Assembly: GCA_017483605.1 (NCBI GenBank)
Contig: JAFUWG010000054.1
Coordinates: forward strand, 1 to 64,000
DNA from: Bacteroidaceae bacterium
GTDB taxonomy: Bacteria; Bacteroidota; Bacteroidia; Bacteroidales; Bacteroidaceae
Length of the DNA: 64,000 nt
Direction: 5' to 3'
Below, piece by piece: positions 1-9,515 of this stretch. The notes beneath the pieces were generated by a model. That model searched no databases. It had not been told where the DNA came from and worked only from the letters and a program-made list of their open reading frames with translations. Position 1 is the first letter of the stretch, and the number at the start of each line of letters is the position of its first letter. A program made the position numbers and the translations under genes.

Positions 1-91
1 GCAGATTTTTCACAAATCATGTGGGGGAGCATCTTTGCCCCTTCTTTGTGGGGATGTCAATATCGTCGCTCCTAAAATGGCACGCAGGAAG

Positions 92-197
92 CCTCGAAAG
101 TGGTCTGAGTCAGACCGCCGAGGTGGTGTGACTCAGACCACCCGGGCGGTGTGAGTCACACCACTTTGGAGGTGACGAGTGTGTCATTTTGTCCTAT
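92..197. repeat. Tri-palindrome 23-bp repeat, copy A
   Basis: Three palindromic units start at 100, 123 and 146, exactly 23 bases apart. Each reads as GTGGT-(C/G)TGA(G/C)TCA(G/C)-ACC. They are flanked by the inverted arms CCTCGAAAG (92-100) and CTTTGGAGG (164-172). The 22 bases at 176-197 are the exact reverse complement of 37881-37902 beside copy C, so copy A is the same element in the opposite orientation. The rest of 1-396 shows no gene I can support; a 66-codon minus-strand ORF here is only read-through of the repeat. Confidence 0.8.
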
Positions 198-396
198 CGG
201 GAGAGATGGTTGAAGACATTCGGAGGTGTGATAGGCCAAAGTAACTTGCGAACCTTTAGCGACATAGTCAAACTTGAATGATGAATGACGTAGGCATTTC
301 GGGCGAAGGAAAGGCTTTTTGTTATCAAAACCAATTATTTTTAATACAAATTGCAATTATTTTCGATAAAAGTACGATAAAATGAAATAAAAGTTG

Positions 397-404
397 TAAT
401 TTTG
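397..404 (+). promoter_or_regulatory. -7 box of the gltB promoter
   Basis: TAATTTTG matches the Bacteroidetes -7 consensus TAnnTTTG and lies 49 bases before the gltB ATG. No clear -33 TTTG is visible at the usual 19-21 base spacing. Confidence 0.6.
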
Positions 405-453
405 CAGTCAAATTTACATAAATCAAGGAATCATAAGAAACAGACACGACAAA

Positions 454-3400
454 ATGGCAAAACGTAGATTAGAAAATCAGGGATTGTACAGTGCGGCGTA
501 TGAGCACGACGCTTGCGGTGTCGGAATGGTGGTCAACATTCATGGTGGCAAGAGCCATGAACTGGTGGACAACGCACTGAAAGTTTTGGAAAACATGGAG
601 CACCGCGGTGCTGAGACTCGCGACAAGACGGGCGACGGTGCCGGCATCTTGGTGCAGATTCCGCATGAGTTCATCTTGTTGCAGGGCATTCCGGTGCCAG
701 AGAAAGGAAAGTACGGCACAGGACTGGTGTTTCTGCCCAAGGACGAAAAGCGGCAGAGCGAGATGCTCTCGGTCATGATTGAGGAAATCGAACGTGCAGG
801 GCTGCAACTGATGCACTTGCGTAATGTGCCGACCAACAGCGAGGCACTGGGCGAAGGGGCTCACCAGGTGGAACCCGACATCAAGCAAATGTTCGTGACG
901 GGTGTGAGCGATGAGGATGTGCCCGTGTTTGAACGTATATTATATAAGGTACGCAAGAAGATTGAGAACCGCATCGACGACGAGGATTTCTACATCTGCT
1001 CGCTGTCGAGCAAGGACATCATTTATAAAGGCATGTTGACCTCGGGGCAGTTGAGGCGGTATTTCCTCGACCTGAGCAACGACTACTTCACGAGCGGATT
1101 GGCACTGGTGCATTCGCGTTTCAGCACCAACACGTTCCCGAAGTGGAAGTTGGCACAGCCATTCCGCTATCTGTGTCACAACGGTGAAATCAACACCGTG
1201 AGAGGCAACCGTGGCTGGATGAAGGCACGTGAAAGCGTACTCTCCTCCCCTGCCCTCGGCAACATTCAGGACATTCGCCCCATCTTGCAGGAGGACATGA
1301 GCGACTCTGCCAGCCTCGACAACGTGTTTGAGTTCTTGGTGATGAGCGGATTGAGTCTGCCGCAGGCGATGGCAATTCTGGTGCCAGAGTCCTTTAACGA
1401 CAAGAATCCTATCAGCGAAGACCTGAAAGCATTCTATGAGTATTACTCCATCCTGATGGAACCTTGGGATGGCCCTGCCGCCCTGATGTTCTCTGATGGA
1501 CGTTATGCGGGCGGTATGCTGGACAGAAACGGCCTTCGTCCCTCACGCTACACGATTACAAAGAACGGCATGATGGTCGTGGCATCCGAAGTGGGCGTGA
1601 TGGATTTCGAGCCAGGCGATGTGGTGAGCAAGGGACGTTTGCAACCCGGAAAGATTCTTCTTATTGACACACAGGAGGGTAAGATTTATTACGACGGGGA
1701 AATCAAGGCGAAGTTGGCATCGGAACATCCTTATCGTCAATGGCTCTCGACCAACCGCATCCAGTTGGAGAAACTGAAGAGCGGTCGCCACGTGGAAAAC
1801 AGCGTGGAGAACTACGAACGGAAACTCATCAACTTCGGCTTTGGCCAGGAAGACATTGACAAGACGGTGGTTCCGATGGCGGTGAACGGACAGGAGCCAG
1901 TCGCTGCCATGGGTAATGACACACCACTCGCCATCATCAGCGACCGTCCACAGATTTTCTTCAACTATTTCCGTCAGCAGTTTGCACAGGTGACCAATCC
2001 TGCCATCGACCCGATTCGCGAGGAACTGGTCATGTCGCTCACAGAGTATATCGGTGCGGTGGGCACCAACATCTTGACTCCCGACGAATCGAACTGCAAG
2101 ATGGTGCGTCTTCCGCAGCCCGTATTGACCAACACGCAGTTGGACATCCTGTGCAACATCCGCTACAAAGGCTTCAAGACACACAAGTTGCCGATGCTGT
2201 TTGACATTGAGAAAGGTGCCAGCGGTCTGCGTCAGGCGATTGAAGACCTCTGCAAGAAAGCAGAAGAGTCGGTGGACGAAGGTGTCAACTATATCATCCT
2301 TTCCGACAGGGACATTGACGAAAAACGTGCAGCCATCCCTTCGCTGTTGGCAGTCTCTGCAGTACACCACTATTTGATTAGCGTACAGAAACGTGTGCAG
2401 ACAGCCTTGATTGTGGAAAGCGGAGAAATCCGTGAGGTGATGCATGCGGCTCTCCTGCTGGGTTATGGTGCGAGTGCCATTTGTCCCTACATGACGTTTG
2501 CCGTGCTGGACGACTTGGTGAAGAAACACAAGATTCAAGAAGAATACGCCACTGCCGAAAGCAACTACATCAAGGCGGTGGATAAGGGTCTGAAGAAAAT
2601 CATGAGCAAGATGGGTATTTCCACCATCCGTTCGTATCGTGGAGCCAAAATCTTCGAATCGATTGGACTTTCGGAGGATTTGTTGCGTCGCTATTTCGGC
2701 ACAGAAATCTCCACCATTGGCGGTGTCGGTTTGCGTGATATTGCCCGCGACGCCATCCGTCTGCATGACGAAGCGTTCAAACCTGCTGAGATCAACGAGT
2801 TCCTGCCTAACAACGGACAGTTCTCCTATCGCAAAGACGGCATCCTTCATGCATGGAATCCCGATACCATCGCAAACTTGCAGATTGCCACCCGACTTGG
2901 CTCGTACAAAAAGTTCAAGGAGTGGGCAAAGTTGGTGGATGAGAAGGAGAAGCCCATCTTCATTCGCGACTTCTTCGGCTTCAAAAAGGCTGCAACACCT
3001 GTTCCTTTGGAGGAAGTGGAGCCAGTGGAAAGCATTGTGAAGCATTTCGTCACAGGAGCCATGTCGTTTGGTGCCCTCAGCATCGAAGCCCATGAGGCTT
3101 TGGCATTGGCGATGAACAAACTCGGCACTCGCAGCAACACGGGTGAAGGCGGTGAAGACAACGCACGTTACCATACCGAGGTGGATGGTGTCAGCCTTTC
3201 TTCCAAGACGAAGCAGATTGCCTCGGGACGTTTCGGTGTGACCGCCGAATACCTGGTGAATGCAGAGGAAATCCAGATCAAGGTGGCACAAGGAGCCAAG
3301 CCCGGCGAGGGTGGTCAATTGCCCGGTTTCAAAGTGAACAAAATTATTGCCAAGACCCGAAATGCCATCCCTGGCATCTCGCTCATTTCACCTCCACCAC

Positions 3401-4953
3401 ATCACGACATCTATTCGATTGAGGATTTGGCACAACTCATCTTCGACTTGAAGAACATCAACCCAACTGCCGCAGTATCAGTTAAATTAGTGGCAGAAAG
3501 TGGTGTGGGCACGATTGCAGCAGGTGTGGCAAAAGCAAAGGCTGACCTCATTGTCATCAGTGGTGCTGAAGGCGGCACGGGAGCCTCTCCAGCCTCTTCC
3601 ATGCGGTTTGCAGGTATCAGCCCTGAGATTGGCTTGGCTGAGACTCAGCAGACGCTCGTGCTGAACGGGCTTCGCAATCAGGTACGTCTGCAAACTGACG
3701 GTCAGTTGAAGACCGCCCGCGACGTGATTATCATGGCGATGTTGGGTGCAGACGAGTTCTCGTTTGGCACATTGCCTCTCATTGTGTTGGGTTGTGTGAT
3801 GATGAGAAAATGTAACACGAACACCTGCCCTGTGGGAGTGGCAACACAAGACGAACGCCTTCGTGCCCGATTCATGGGAAAGGCTGAATATGTAGTGAAT
3901 TACTTCACCTTCTTGGCTGAGCAAGTGCGTGAATATCTTTCTGAAATGGGTGTTCACAAACTCAAGGACATCATCGGCAGAACCGACCTCATCGAAGTGG
4001 AAGCCGCTGACCCATCCACCAAGCAGGGTACAATGGACTTCACACGTCTTTTGGCGAAAGTGGAAACGGACAAGGCACTCTACTGGGACAGAGGTGAGTT
4101 CACAAAGGTTTCGGCAGCAAAAGACGAGGAAATCATCAAGGCGGCTCAACGTGCCATCGAGCATAAAGAAGAGGTGAATCTCGACTATGCCATCAAGAAC
4201 ACGGATAGAGCCGTGGGCACGATGCTCAGTGGCGTGATTGCCAAGAAATATGGTGAGGATGGATTGCCAGACAGCACCATCAACATTAAGTTCAAAGGTT
4301 CGGCAGGACAATCGTTTGGTGCTTTTGCCGTGAAGGGCGTAAACCTCAAACTCGAAGGCGAGTGCAACGACTACTTCGGGAAAGGGCTCAGCGGCGGTCG
4401 CATCAGCATCTTGCCGCCAGCACGTAGCAGCAGCGACTTTGTGGCTGAAGACAACATCATCGCAGGAAACACAGGATTGTATGGTGCCACGACAGGCGAA
4501 CTGTATGTGAATGGCCGTGTGGGCGAACGCTTTGGTGTGCGCAACTCGGGTGCCATTGCTGTGATTGAAGGAGCCGGCGACCATTGCTGTGAATACATGA
4601 CAGGTGGTCGTGTGGTGGTGCTTGGCGAGACTGGCAGAAATTTCGCCGCTGGTATGTCTGGCGGCGTAGCATACGTATGGGACAAGAACCACAACTTCGA
4701 TTATTTCTGCAACATGGACATGGTGGAAATCAACCTTGTGGAAGATGCCGCTTTCCGAAAGGAACTGAAGGAACTTATCCGCAAGCACTATCTCTACACC
4801 GGTTCTGCCCTTGCAGGAAAGATGCTGGATGACTGGAGCCGCTATGTGGAAGAGTTCATTCAAGTGGTGCCGATTGAGTACAAACGCGTCTTGCAGGAAG
4901 AACAGATGGCGAAACTTCAACAGAAGATTTCCGACATCCAACGTGACTATTAA
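454..4953 (+). CDS. gltB: Glutamate synthase, large (alpha) subunit
   Basis: Catalyses glutamine + 2-oxoglutarate + reductant to two glutamates, with GltD supplying electrons from NAD(P)H. At 1499 residues it has full family length. The N-terminal class II glutamine amidotransferase domain begins at the conserved ACGVG (Cys21, so a propeptide of about 20 residues is probably removed). A central domain follows, then the FMN-binding synthase domain with the motif GEGGEDNAR. The 3Fe-4S cysteines lie in LGCVMMRKCNTNTCPVG near residue 1114, and a C-terminal GXGXG beta-helix (GGRISILPP, GGVAYVWD) closes the protein. It is first in a run with gltD (33-base gap), dapL, a PurF-like gene and pyrG. Long minus-strand ORFs across it are shadows. 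Confidence 0.97.
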   Translation: MAKRRLENQGLYSAAYEHDACGVGMVVNIHGGKSHELVDNALKVLENMEHRGAETRDKTGDGAGILVQIPHEFILLQGIPVPEKGKYGTGLVFLPKDEKRQSEMLSVMIEEIERAGLQLMHLRNVPTNSEALGEGAHQVEPDIKQMFVTGVSDEDVPVFERILYKVRKKIENRIDDEDFYICSLSSKDIIYKGMLTSGQLRRYFLDLSNDYFTSGLALVHSRFSTNTFPKWKLAQPFRYLCHNGEINTVRGNRGWMKARESVLSSPALGNIQDIRPILQEDMSDSASLDNVFEFLVMSGLSLPQAMAILVPESFNDKNPISEDLKAFYEYYSILMEPWDGPAALMFSDGRYAGGMLDRNGLRPSRYTITKNGMMVVASEVGVMDFEPGDVVSKGRLQPGKILLIDTQEGKIYYDGEIKAKLASEHPYRQWLSTNRIQLEKLKSGRHVENSVENYERKLINFGFGQEDIDKTVVPMAVNGQEPVAAMGNDTPLAIISDRPQIFFNYFRQQFAQVTNPAIDPIREELVMSLTEYIGAVGTNILTPDESNCKMVRLPQPVLTNTQLDILCNIRYKGFKTHKLPMLFDIEKGASGLRQAIEDLCKKAEESVDEGVNYIILSDRDIDEKRAAIPSLLAVSAVHHYLISVQKRVQTALIVESGEIREVMHAALLLGYGASAICPYMTFAVLDDLVKKHKIQEEYATAESNYIKAVDKGLKKIMSKMGISTIRSYRGAKIFESIGLSEDLLRRYFGTEISTIGGVGLRDIARDAIRLHDEAFKPAEINEFLPNNGQFSYRKDGILHAWNPDTIANLQIATRLGSYKKFKEWAKLVDEKEKPIFIRDFFGFKKAATPVPLEEVEPVESIVKHFVTGAMSFGALSIEAHEALALAMNKLGTRSNTGEGGEDNARYHTEVDGVSLSSKTKQIASGRFGVTAEYLVNAEEIQIKVAQGAKPGEGGQLPGFKVNKIIAKTRNAIPGISLISPPPHHDIYSIEDLAQLIFDLKNINPTAAVSVKLVAESGVGTIAAGVAKAKADLIVISGAEGGTGASPASSMRFAGISPEIGLAETQQTLVLNGLRNQVRLQTDGQLKTARDVIIMAMLGADEFSFGTLPLIVLGCVMMRKCNTNTCPVGVATQDERLRARFMGKAEYVVNYFTFLAEQVREYLSEMGVHKLKDIIGRTDLIEVEAADPSTKQGTMDFTRLLAKVETDKALYWDRGEFTKVSAAKDEEIIKAAQRAIEHKEEVNLDYAIKNTDRAVGTMLSGVIAKKYGEDGLPDSTINIKFKGSAGQSFGAFAVKGVNLKLEGECNDYFGKGLSGGRISILPPARSSSDFVAEDNIIAGNTGLYGATTGELYVNGRVGERFGVRNSGAIAVIEGAGDHCCEYMTGGRVVVLGETGRNFAAGMSGGVAYVWDKNHNFDYFCNMDMVEINLVEDAAFRKELKELIRKHYLYTGSALAGKMLDDWSRYVEEFIQVVPIEYKRVLQEEQMAKLQQKISDIQRDY

Positions 4954-4986
4954 ACCTCATTACAAAATTAAAGATAGAAGAGAACT

Positions 4987-6351
4987 ATGGGAAATCCAAA
5001 AGCATTTCTGACAGTGCCTCGTAAGGAGGCTGGATATCGTCCTGTTCATGACCGCATCCACGATTTTGGTGAGGTGGAACAGACACTCAACACAAGAGAC
5101 CGACAAGAGCAGGCAAGCCGCTGCATGGATTGTGGTGTGCCCTTCTGCCACTGGGCTTGTCCACTGGGCAATAAAGACCCCGAATGGAACGATGCCCTCT
5201 ATCGTGGCGAATGGGAAACCGCTTACAAGATACTGAAAAAGACCAATGACTTCCCCGAGTTCACAGGACGCATCTGCCCTGCCCTCTGCGAAAAGTCGTG
5301 TGTGCTCTATCTGACTACAGGCGAGGCGGTGACCAATCGCGAAAACGAGTGTGCCATTGCTGAACGTGCCTATCTGGAAGGATACGTGACCATCGAGCAT
5401 CCTGAAAGGAATGGCAAGAAGGTTGCGGTGATTGGTGCTGGTCCTGCAGGATTGGCTGCCGCCAATCAGTTGAACTATAAGGGATATGAAGTGACGGTGT
5501 TCGACAAGAACGAGGCGGCAGGCGGATTGCTCCGTTATGGCATTCCGAATTTCAAACTGAACAAGAGCATCATCGACCGCCGCATCCGAGTGATGGAGCA
5601 GGAAGGGGTGAAGTTTGTGTATGGGAAGGCGTTCAATCTGGAAGAACTAGACAACCTAGAGATTTTAGAAGAACTAGGGAAACCAGATGCGATTGTTGTT
5701 GCCACAGGTACGCCAGAGGCACGTGACCTCAAAGCCCCTGGTCGTGAACTGAAAGGCATTCATCTCGCCCTCGAACTGCTCAGTCAACAGAACCGTGTGT
5801 TGGCAGGTATGGAGTTCTCCAAAGAGGAGCGTGTGACCGCCAAAGGCAAGAAAGTGCTGGTCATCGGTGGTGGTGATACGGGTAGCGACTGCATTGGTAC
5901 GTCTCATCGACAAGGGGCAAAATCGGTGACGCAAATCGAAATCATGCCTAAGCCTCCTGTGGGACATAACCCTGCCACCCCTTGGCCCAATTGGCCTGTC
6001 ATCCTCAAAACCACATCGTCCCATGAGGAAGGTTGCGAACGTCGCTGGAACATCAACACCCTCGAATTTCTCGGTAAGGACGGCAAGGTGACAGGTGTGC
6101 GTGTTCAACCCATCGACTGGAAGCCGAATCCCGAGGGTGGCCGCCCCATCATGGTGGAGGCTGGTGAACCTGAAGTGATTGAAGCAGACCTTGTTCTCCT
6201 CGCCATGGGTTTCATCAAGCCTACACAACCGAAATTCCCTGAAAACGTCTTTGTGGCAGGTGATGCCGCCAACGGTGCATCTCTCGTGGTGAGAGCCATT
6301 GCGTCTGGCAGAAAGACCGCGGAGGCTGTGGACGAATTTCTGTCGAAATGA
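4987..6351 (+). CDS. gltD: Glutamate synthase, small (beta) subunit
   Basis: FAD- and Fe-S-containing oxidoreductase that takes electrons from NAD(P)H to the large subunit. The 454-residue protein has N-terminal 4Fe-4S cysteines in CMDCGVPFCHWACPLGN and CPALCEKSC, an FAD-binding VIGAGPAGLAAANQL near residue 148, and an NAD(P)-binding VIGGGDTGSDCIGTSHRQGA near residue 297. The C-terminal FVAGDAANGASLVVRAI closes the flavin site. The ATG follows gltB by 33 bases, so the two are surely co-transcribed. The length and domain order match family members with no truncation. Confidence 0.97.
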   Translation: MGNPKAFLTVPRKEAGYRPVHDRIHDFGEVEQTLNTRDRQEQASRCMDCGVPFCHWACPLGNKDPEWNDALYRGEWETAYKILKKTNDFPEFTGRICPALCEKSCVLYLTTGEAVTNRENECAIAERAYLEGYVTIEHPERNGKKVAVIGAGPAGLAAANQLNYKGYEVTVFDKNEAAGGLLRYGIPNFKLNKSIIDRRIRVMEQEGVKFVYGKAFNLEELDNLEILEELGKPDAIVVATGTPEARDLKAPGRELKGIHLALELLSQQNRVLAGMEFSKEERVTAKGKKVLVIGGGDTGSDCIGTSHRQGAKSVTQIEIMPKPPVGHNPATPWPNWPVILKTTSSHEEGCERRWNINTLEFLGKDGKVTGVRVQPIDWKPNPEGGRPIMVEAGEPEVIEADLVLLAMGFIKPTQPKFPENVFVAGDAANGASLVVRAIASGRKTAEAVDEFLSK

Positions 6352-6389
6352 CGAGAGAATGACATAATGCGATAACGACCACAAACAAT

Positions 6390-7574
6390 ATGGCATACAC
6401 AAATACAAACTATCAAAAACTTTCCCAGCGTTATCTCTTTGCCGAGATAGCACAACAGGTGAACGACTATAAGGCAGAACATCCCGAAGCCCAACTCATC
6501 CGACTGGGCATCGGCGATGTGACCCGCCCACTCCCCGAGGCATCTATTCAAGCCATGCATCGTGCGGTGGATGAATGTGCCGACGGAAAGACCTTCCGAG
6601 GTTATGGCCCCGAACATGGTTATGACTTCCTCATCGATGCCATCATCCAGCACGACTTCCTGCCTCGAGGCATCCAACTCGATCGCGAAGAGGTCTTCAT
6701 CAGCGATGGCGCGAAGAGCGACACAGGCAATATAGGCGACATCCTTTCCACAGATAACATTGTCGGCATCACCGACCCTGTCTATCCCGTTTATGTTGAC
6801 ACCAACATCATGGCGGGTCGCCAACTCCGTTACATCCCTTGCCATGCAGGAAATGGCTTTACGGGAGATATACCTCAAGAGCATCTGGACATCATTTATC
6901 TCTGCTACCCCAACAATCCCACAGGGGCAGTCATCACGAAAGAGAAGTTGGCACAGTGGGTCAAGTATGTACGAGAGAACGATGCCATCATCCTCTACGA
7001 TTCCGCATACGAAGCCTTCATCCAAGATGACACACTTCCCCACTCCATCTACGAGATTGAAGGAGCCAAGGAGTGTGCCATTGAGTTCCGCAGTTTCTCA
7101 AAGACCGCAGGATTCACGGGCATCCGATGTGGCTACACCATCATCCCCAAAGAACTCACCTCTGCCGACGGACAGAGCCTCAACGCTCTCTGGAATCGCC
7201 GGCAGTGCAGCAAGTTCAACGGAGCCTCCTACATATCCCAACGCGGTGCCGAAGCCATCTACACCCCTGAGGGACAACAGCAGGTGAAGGACACCATCCG
7301 TTACTATATGCAGAACGCCCACTACATCCACGACAGCCTTGCCCGCTACGGGCTCACGGTGTATGGAGGCGAACACTCCCCTTACATCTGGGTATCGACA
7401 CCCGAAAGCGAGGATTCGTGGTCGTTCTTCCACCGTCTGCTGACCCAAGCCAACGTCGTGGTCACTCCAGGCGAGGGATTCGGCAAGCATGGCGAAGGAT
7501 TTGTCCGCATCACCGCCTTCGGCACCCAGGAAGCGAGCGTTGAGGCGATGCAGCGAATCAAAAACATTCTGTAA
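6390..7574 (+). CDS. dapL: LL-diaminopimelate aminotransferase
   Basis: Converts tetrahydrodipicolinate and glutamate directly to LL-diaminopimelate in lysine and peptidoglycan synthesis, bypassing succinylated intermediates. The 394-residue fold type I PLP enzyme opens with YQKLSQRYLFAEIAQQV and IRLGIGDVTRPLP, typical of DapL. It carries the YPNNPTG motif and the PLP lysine in SFSKTAGFTGIRCGYT. Its product is the substrate of DapF, encoded at 11137-11991, so the window holds two successive steps. It follows gltD by 38 bases; the glutamate donor is the GltBD product, which gives a metabolic reason for the linkage. Confidence 0.95.
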   Translation: MAYTNTNYQKLSQRYLFAEIAQQVNDYKAEHPEAQLIRLGIGDVTRPLPEASIQAMHRAVDECADGKTFRGYGPEHGYDFLIDAIIQHDFLPRGIQLDREEVFISDGAKSDTGNIGDILSTDNIVGITDPVYPVYVDTNIMAGRQLRYIPCHAGNGFTGDIPQEHLDIIYLCYPNNPTGAVITKEKLAQWVKYVRENDAIILYDSAYEAFIQDDTLPHSIYEIEGAKECAIEFRSFSKTAGFTGIRCGYTIIPKELTSADGQSLNALWNRRQCSKFNGASYISQRGAEAIYTPEGQQQVKDTIRYYMQNAHYIHDSLARYGLTVYGGEHSPYIWVSTPESEDSWSFFHRLLTQANVVVTPGEGFGKHGEGFVRITAFGTQEASVEAMQRIKNIL

Positions 7575-7605
7575 ACTCTTCAATTCTCCAATTCTTCAAT
7601 CCTTC

Positions 7606-9507
7606 ATGGAACCTCTCAAACATGAATGTGGCGTGGCGATGATTCGCCTACTCAAGCCCCTTTCCTACTATCAAGAGAAATATGGTACGTGGATGTACGG
7701 GCTCAACAAACTCTACCTCCTCATGGAGAAACAGCACAACCGAGGACAGGAAGGGGCAGGACTCGCCTCGACCAAACTTGCGGCACTCCCTGGCGAAGAG
7801 TACATGTTTCGCGAACGTGCCCTCGGCAGCGGTGCCATCACCGAGATTTTCCAGCATGTGAATGAGCAACTCAAGGCTTACACTTCCGAACAACTTGCCG
7901 ATGCCGATTTTGCCCAACGCCACCTGCCCTTTGCCGGAGAAATCTATATGGGACACCTCCGTTACTCCACCACAGGCAAAAGCGGAATCGCCCATGTACA
8001 TCCCTTCATGCGTCGCAATAACTGGCGTGCCAAAAACCTCTGTCTTTGTGGCAATTTCAACCTCACCAACGTTGATGAAGTGTTCGATGACATCACCTCC
8101 AAAGGGCAGCACCCACGCATCTACAACGACACCTACATCATGCTCGAGATGATGGGGCATCGGCTCGACCGTGAGAGCGAACGCATCTACAACATTGCCC
8201 AAGAGAGAGGACTCACAGGCACAGCCATCACCGACTTCATCGAGGAGAACATCGACATTGCCAACATTCTTCGCACCTCCACACCTCTCTTCGATGGAGG
8301 TTACGTGCTGTGCGGCTTCACAGGCAGTGGCGAAATGTTCTCCATGCGTGACCCGTGGGGCATCCGTCCCGCCTTCTGGTATCAGGATGAGGAAGTGCTT
8401 GTCGTCGCCTCCGAACGACCTGTCATCCAAACCACGTTCGACGTGGAGACTGACAGCATCCACGAATTGCAAGCGGGTACAGCACTCATTGTCCGCAAGA
8501 ACGGCACCGTCCGTCTCACCCCGATTCTTCCACCTCAAGGCAACCACGCCTGTTCTTTCGAACGCATCTACTTCAGCCGAGGAAGCGACCGAGACATTTA
8601 CCGTGAACGCAAAGCCCTTGGCGAACAACTCACCCCACAGGTAGAAACCGCCATCGGTGGCGACCTCGAGCATACCGTCTTCAGTTACATCCCCAACACT
8701 GCCGAAGTTGCCTTCTACGGACTTCTCGACGGTTTCAAGAAAAAACTCAACGAAGAAAAGGTTGAACAACTCTTCCAACTCACGCAGGATCATCAGCCTA
8801 CGAAGGAAGAGATACGTGGTATCCTGCATAATTACGTGCGGAGCGAGAAAGTTGCCATCAAGGACATCAAACTACGCACTTTCATCACCGAAAGCAACCA
8901 ACGCAACGACCTTGCTGCCCACGTGTACGACATCACATACGGTTCCCTTCGTCCCTACGAGGATAATCTGGTCATCATCGACGACTCCATCGTGCGAGGC
9001 ACTACCCTTCGCGAAAGCATCCTCCGCATTCTCGACCGCCTCCACCCCAAGAAGATTGTCCTCGTCAGTTCCTGTCCTCAGGTTCGCTACCCCGACTACT
9101 ACGGCATCGACATGTCACGCATGGACGACTTCATTGCCTTCCGTGCTGCCATCGAACTTCACATCCAGCAGGGCAACTGGCAAATCATCCACGACGTCTA
9201 TCTGAAGTGTGTCGCACAGAAAGACCTGCCTGCCCAGCAGATGCACAACTATGTGTGTGACATCTATGCTCCATTCACCCCCGAAGAAATCTCCGAGAAG
9301 ATGCTCGACATGCTTCGTCCAGAAGGCATGACGACACCTCTGCAACTCGTTTATCAGTCACTCGAAGGACTGCACACCGCCTGTCCCCACCATCCTGGCG
9401 ACTGGTACTTCAGCGGCAACTACCCCACCCCTGGCGGTGTTCGGCTGGTCAATCAAGCCTACATCGACTGGTATGAAAACCGACAATCACAGAACAAACC
9501 ATCATAG
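7606..9507 (+). CDS. Amidophosphoribosyltransferase (PurF)-like protein
   Basis: Predicted glutamine amidotransferase fused to a phosphoribosyltransferase. I start it at ATG 7606 (MEPLKHECGVAMIRL), because upstream codons overlap dapL. Cys8 would become the N-terminal nucleophile after propeptide removal. HNRGQEGAG and MGHLRYSTTG are class II amidotransferase motifs; NLVIIDDSIVRGTTLRESI is the classical PRPP loop near residue 458. At 633 residues it is about 150 longer than ordinary PurF, with an extended C-terminus. It may be a second, Bacteroidetes-type PurF rather than the main purine enzyme; its real acceptor is not shown by sequence. It sits 31 bases after dapL and 8 before pyrG. Confidence 0.85.
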   Translation: MEPLKHECGVAMIRLLKPLSYYQEKYGTWMYGLNKLYLLMEKQHNRGQEGAGLASTKLAALPGEEYMFRERALGSGAITEIFQHVNEQLKAYTSEQLADADFAQRHLPFAGEIYMGHLRYSTTGKSGIAHVHPFMRRNNWRAKNLCLCGNFNLTNVDEVFDDITSKGQHPRIYNDTYIMLEMMGHRLDRESERIYNIAQERGLTGTAITDFIEENIDIANILRTSTPLFDGGYVLCGFTGSGEMFSMRDPWGIRPAFWYQDEEVLVVASERPVIQTTFDVETDSIHELQAGTALIVRKNGTVRLTPILPPQGNHACSFERIYFSRGSDRDIYRERKALGEQLTPQVETAIGGDLEHTVFSYIPNTAEVAFYGLLDGFKKKLNEEKVEQLFQLTQDHQPTKEEIRGILHNYVRSEKVAIKDIKLRTFITESNQRNDLAAHVYDITYGSLRPYEDNLVIIDDSIVRGTTLRESILRILDRLHPKKIVLVSSCPQVRYPDYYGIDMSRMDDFIAFRAAIELHIQQGNWQIIHDVYLKCVAQKDLPAQQMHNYVCDIYAPFTPEEISEKMLDMLRPEGMTTPLQLVYQSLEGLHTACPHHPGDWYFSGNYPTPGGVRLVNQAYIDWYENRQSQNKPS

Positions 9508-9515
9508 TAAAAGCA

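Noticed and set aside
156-356. A 66-codon minus-strand ORF upstream of gltB, with an ending shared by an ORF at 37683-37922
   Set aside because: The shared peptide IGQNDTL-TS-VV is simply the translation of the repeat flank common to copies A and C; neither ORF has other support.
1543-3318. A 591-codon ORF on the minus strand, and similar long minus-strand ORFs at 3487-4941, 17138-18541, 13011-14195 and 34309-35706
   Set aside because: They lie wholly opposite strongly conserved genes (gltB, fbp, amt, uxaA). They have no start signals and their translations are low in recognisable domains; they are antisense shadows of codon usage.
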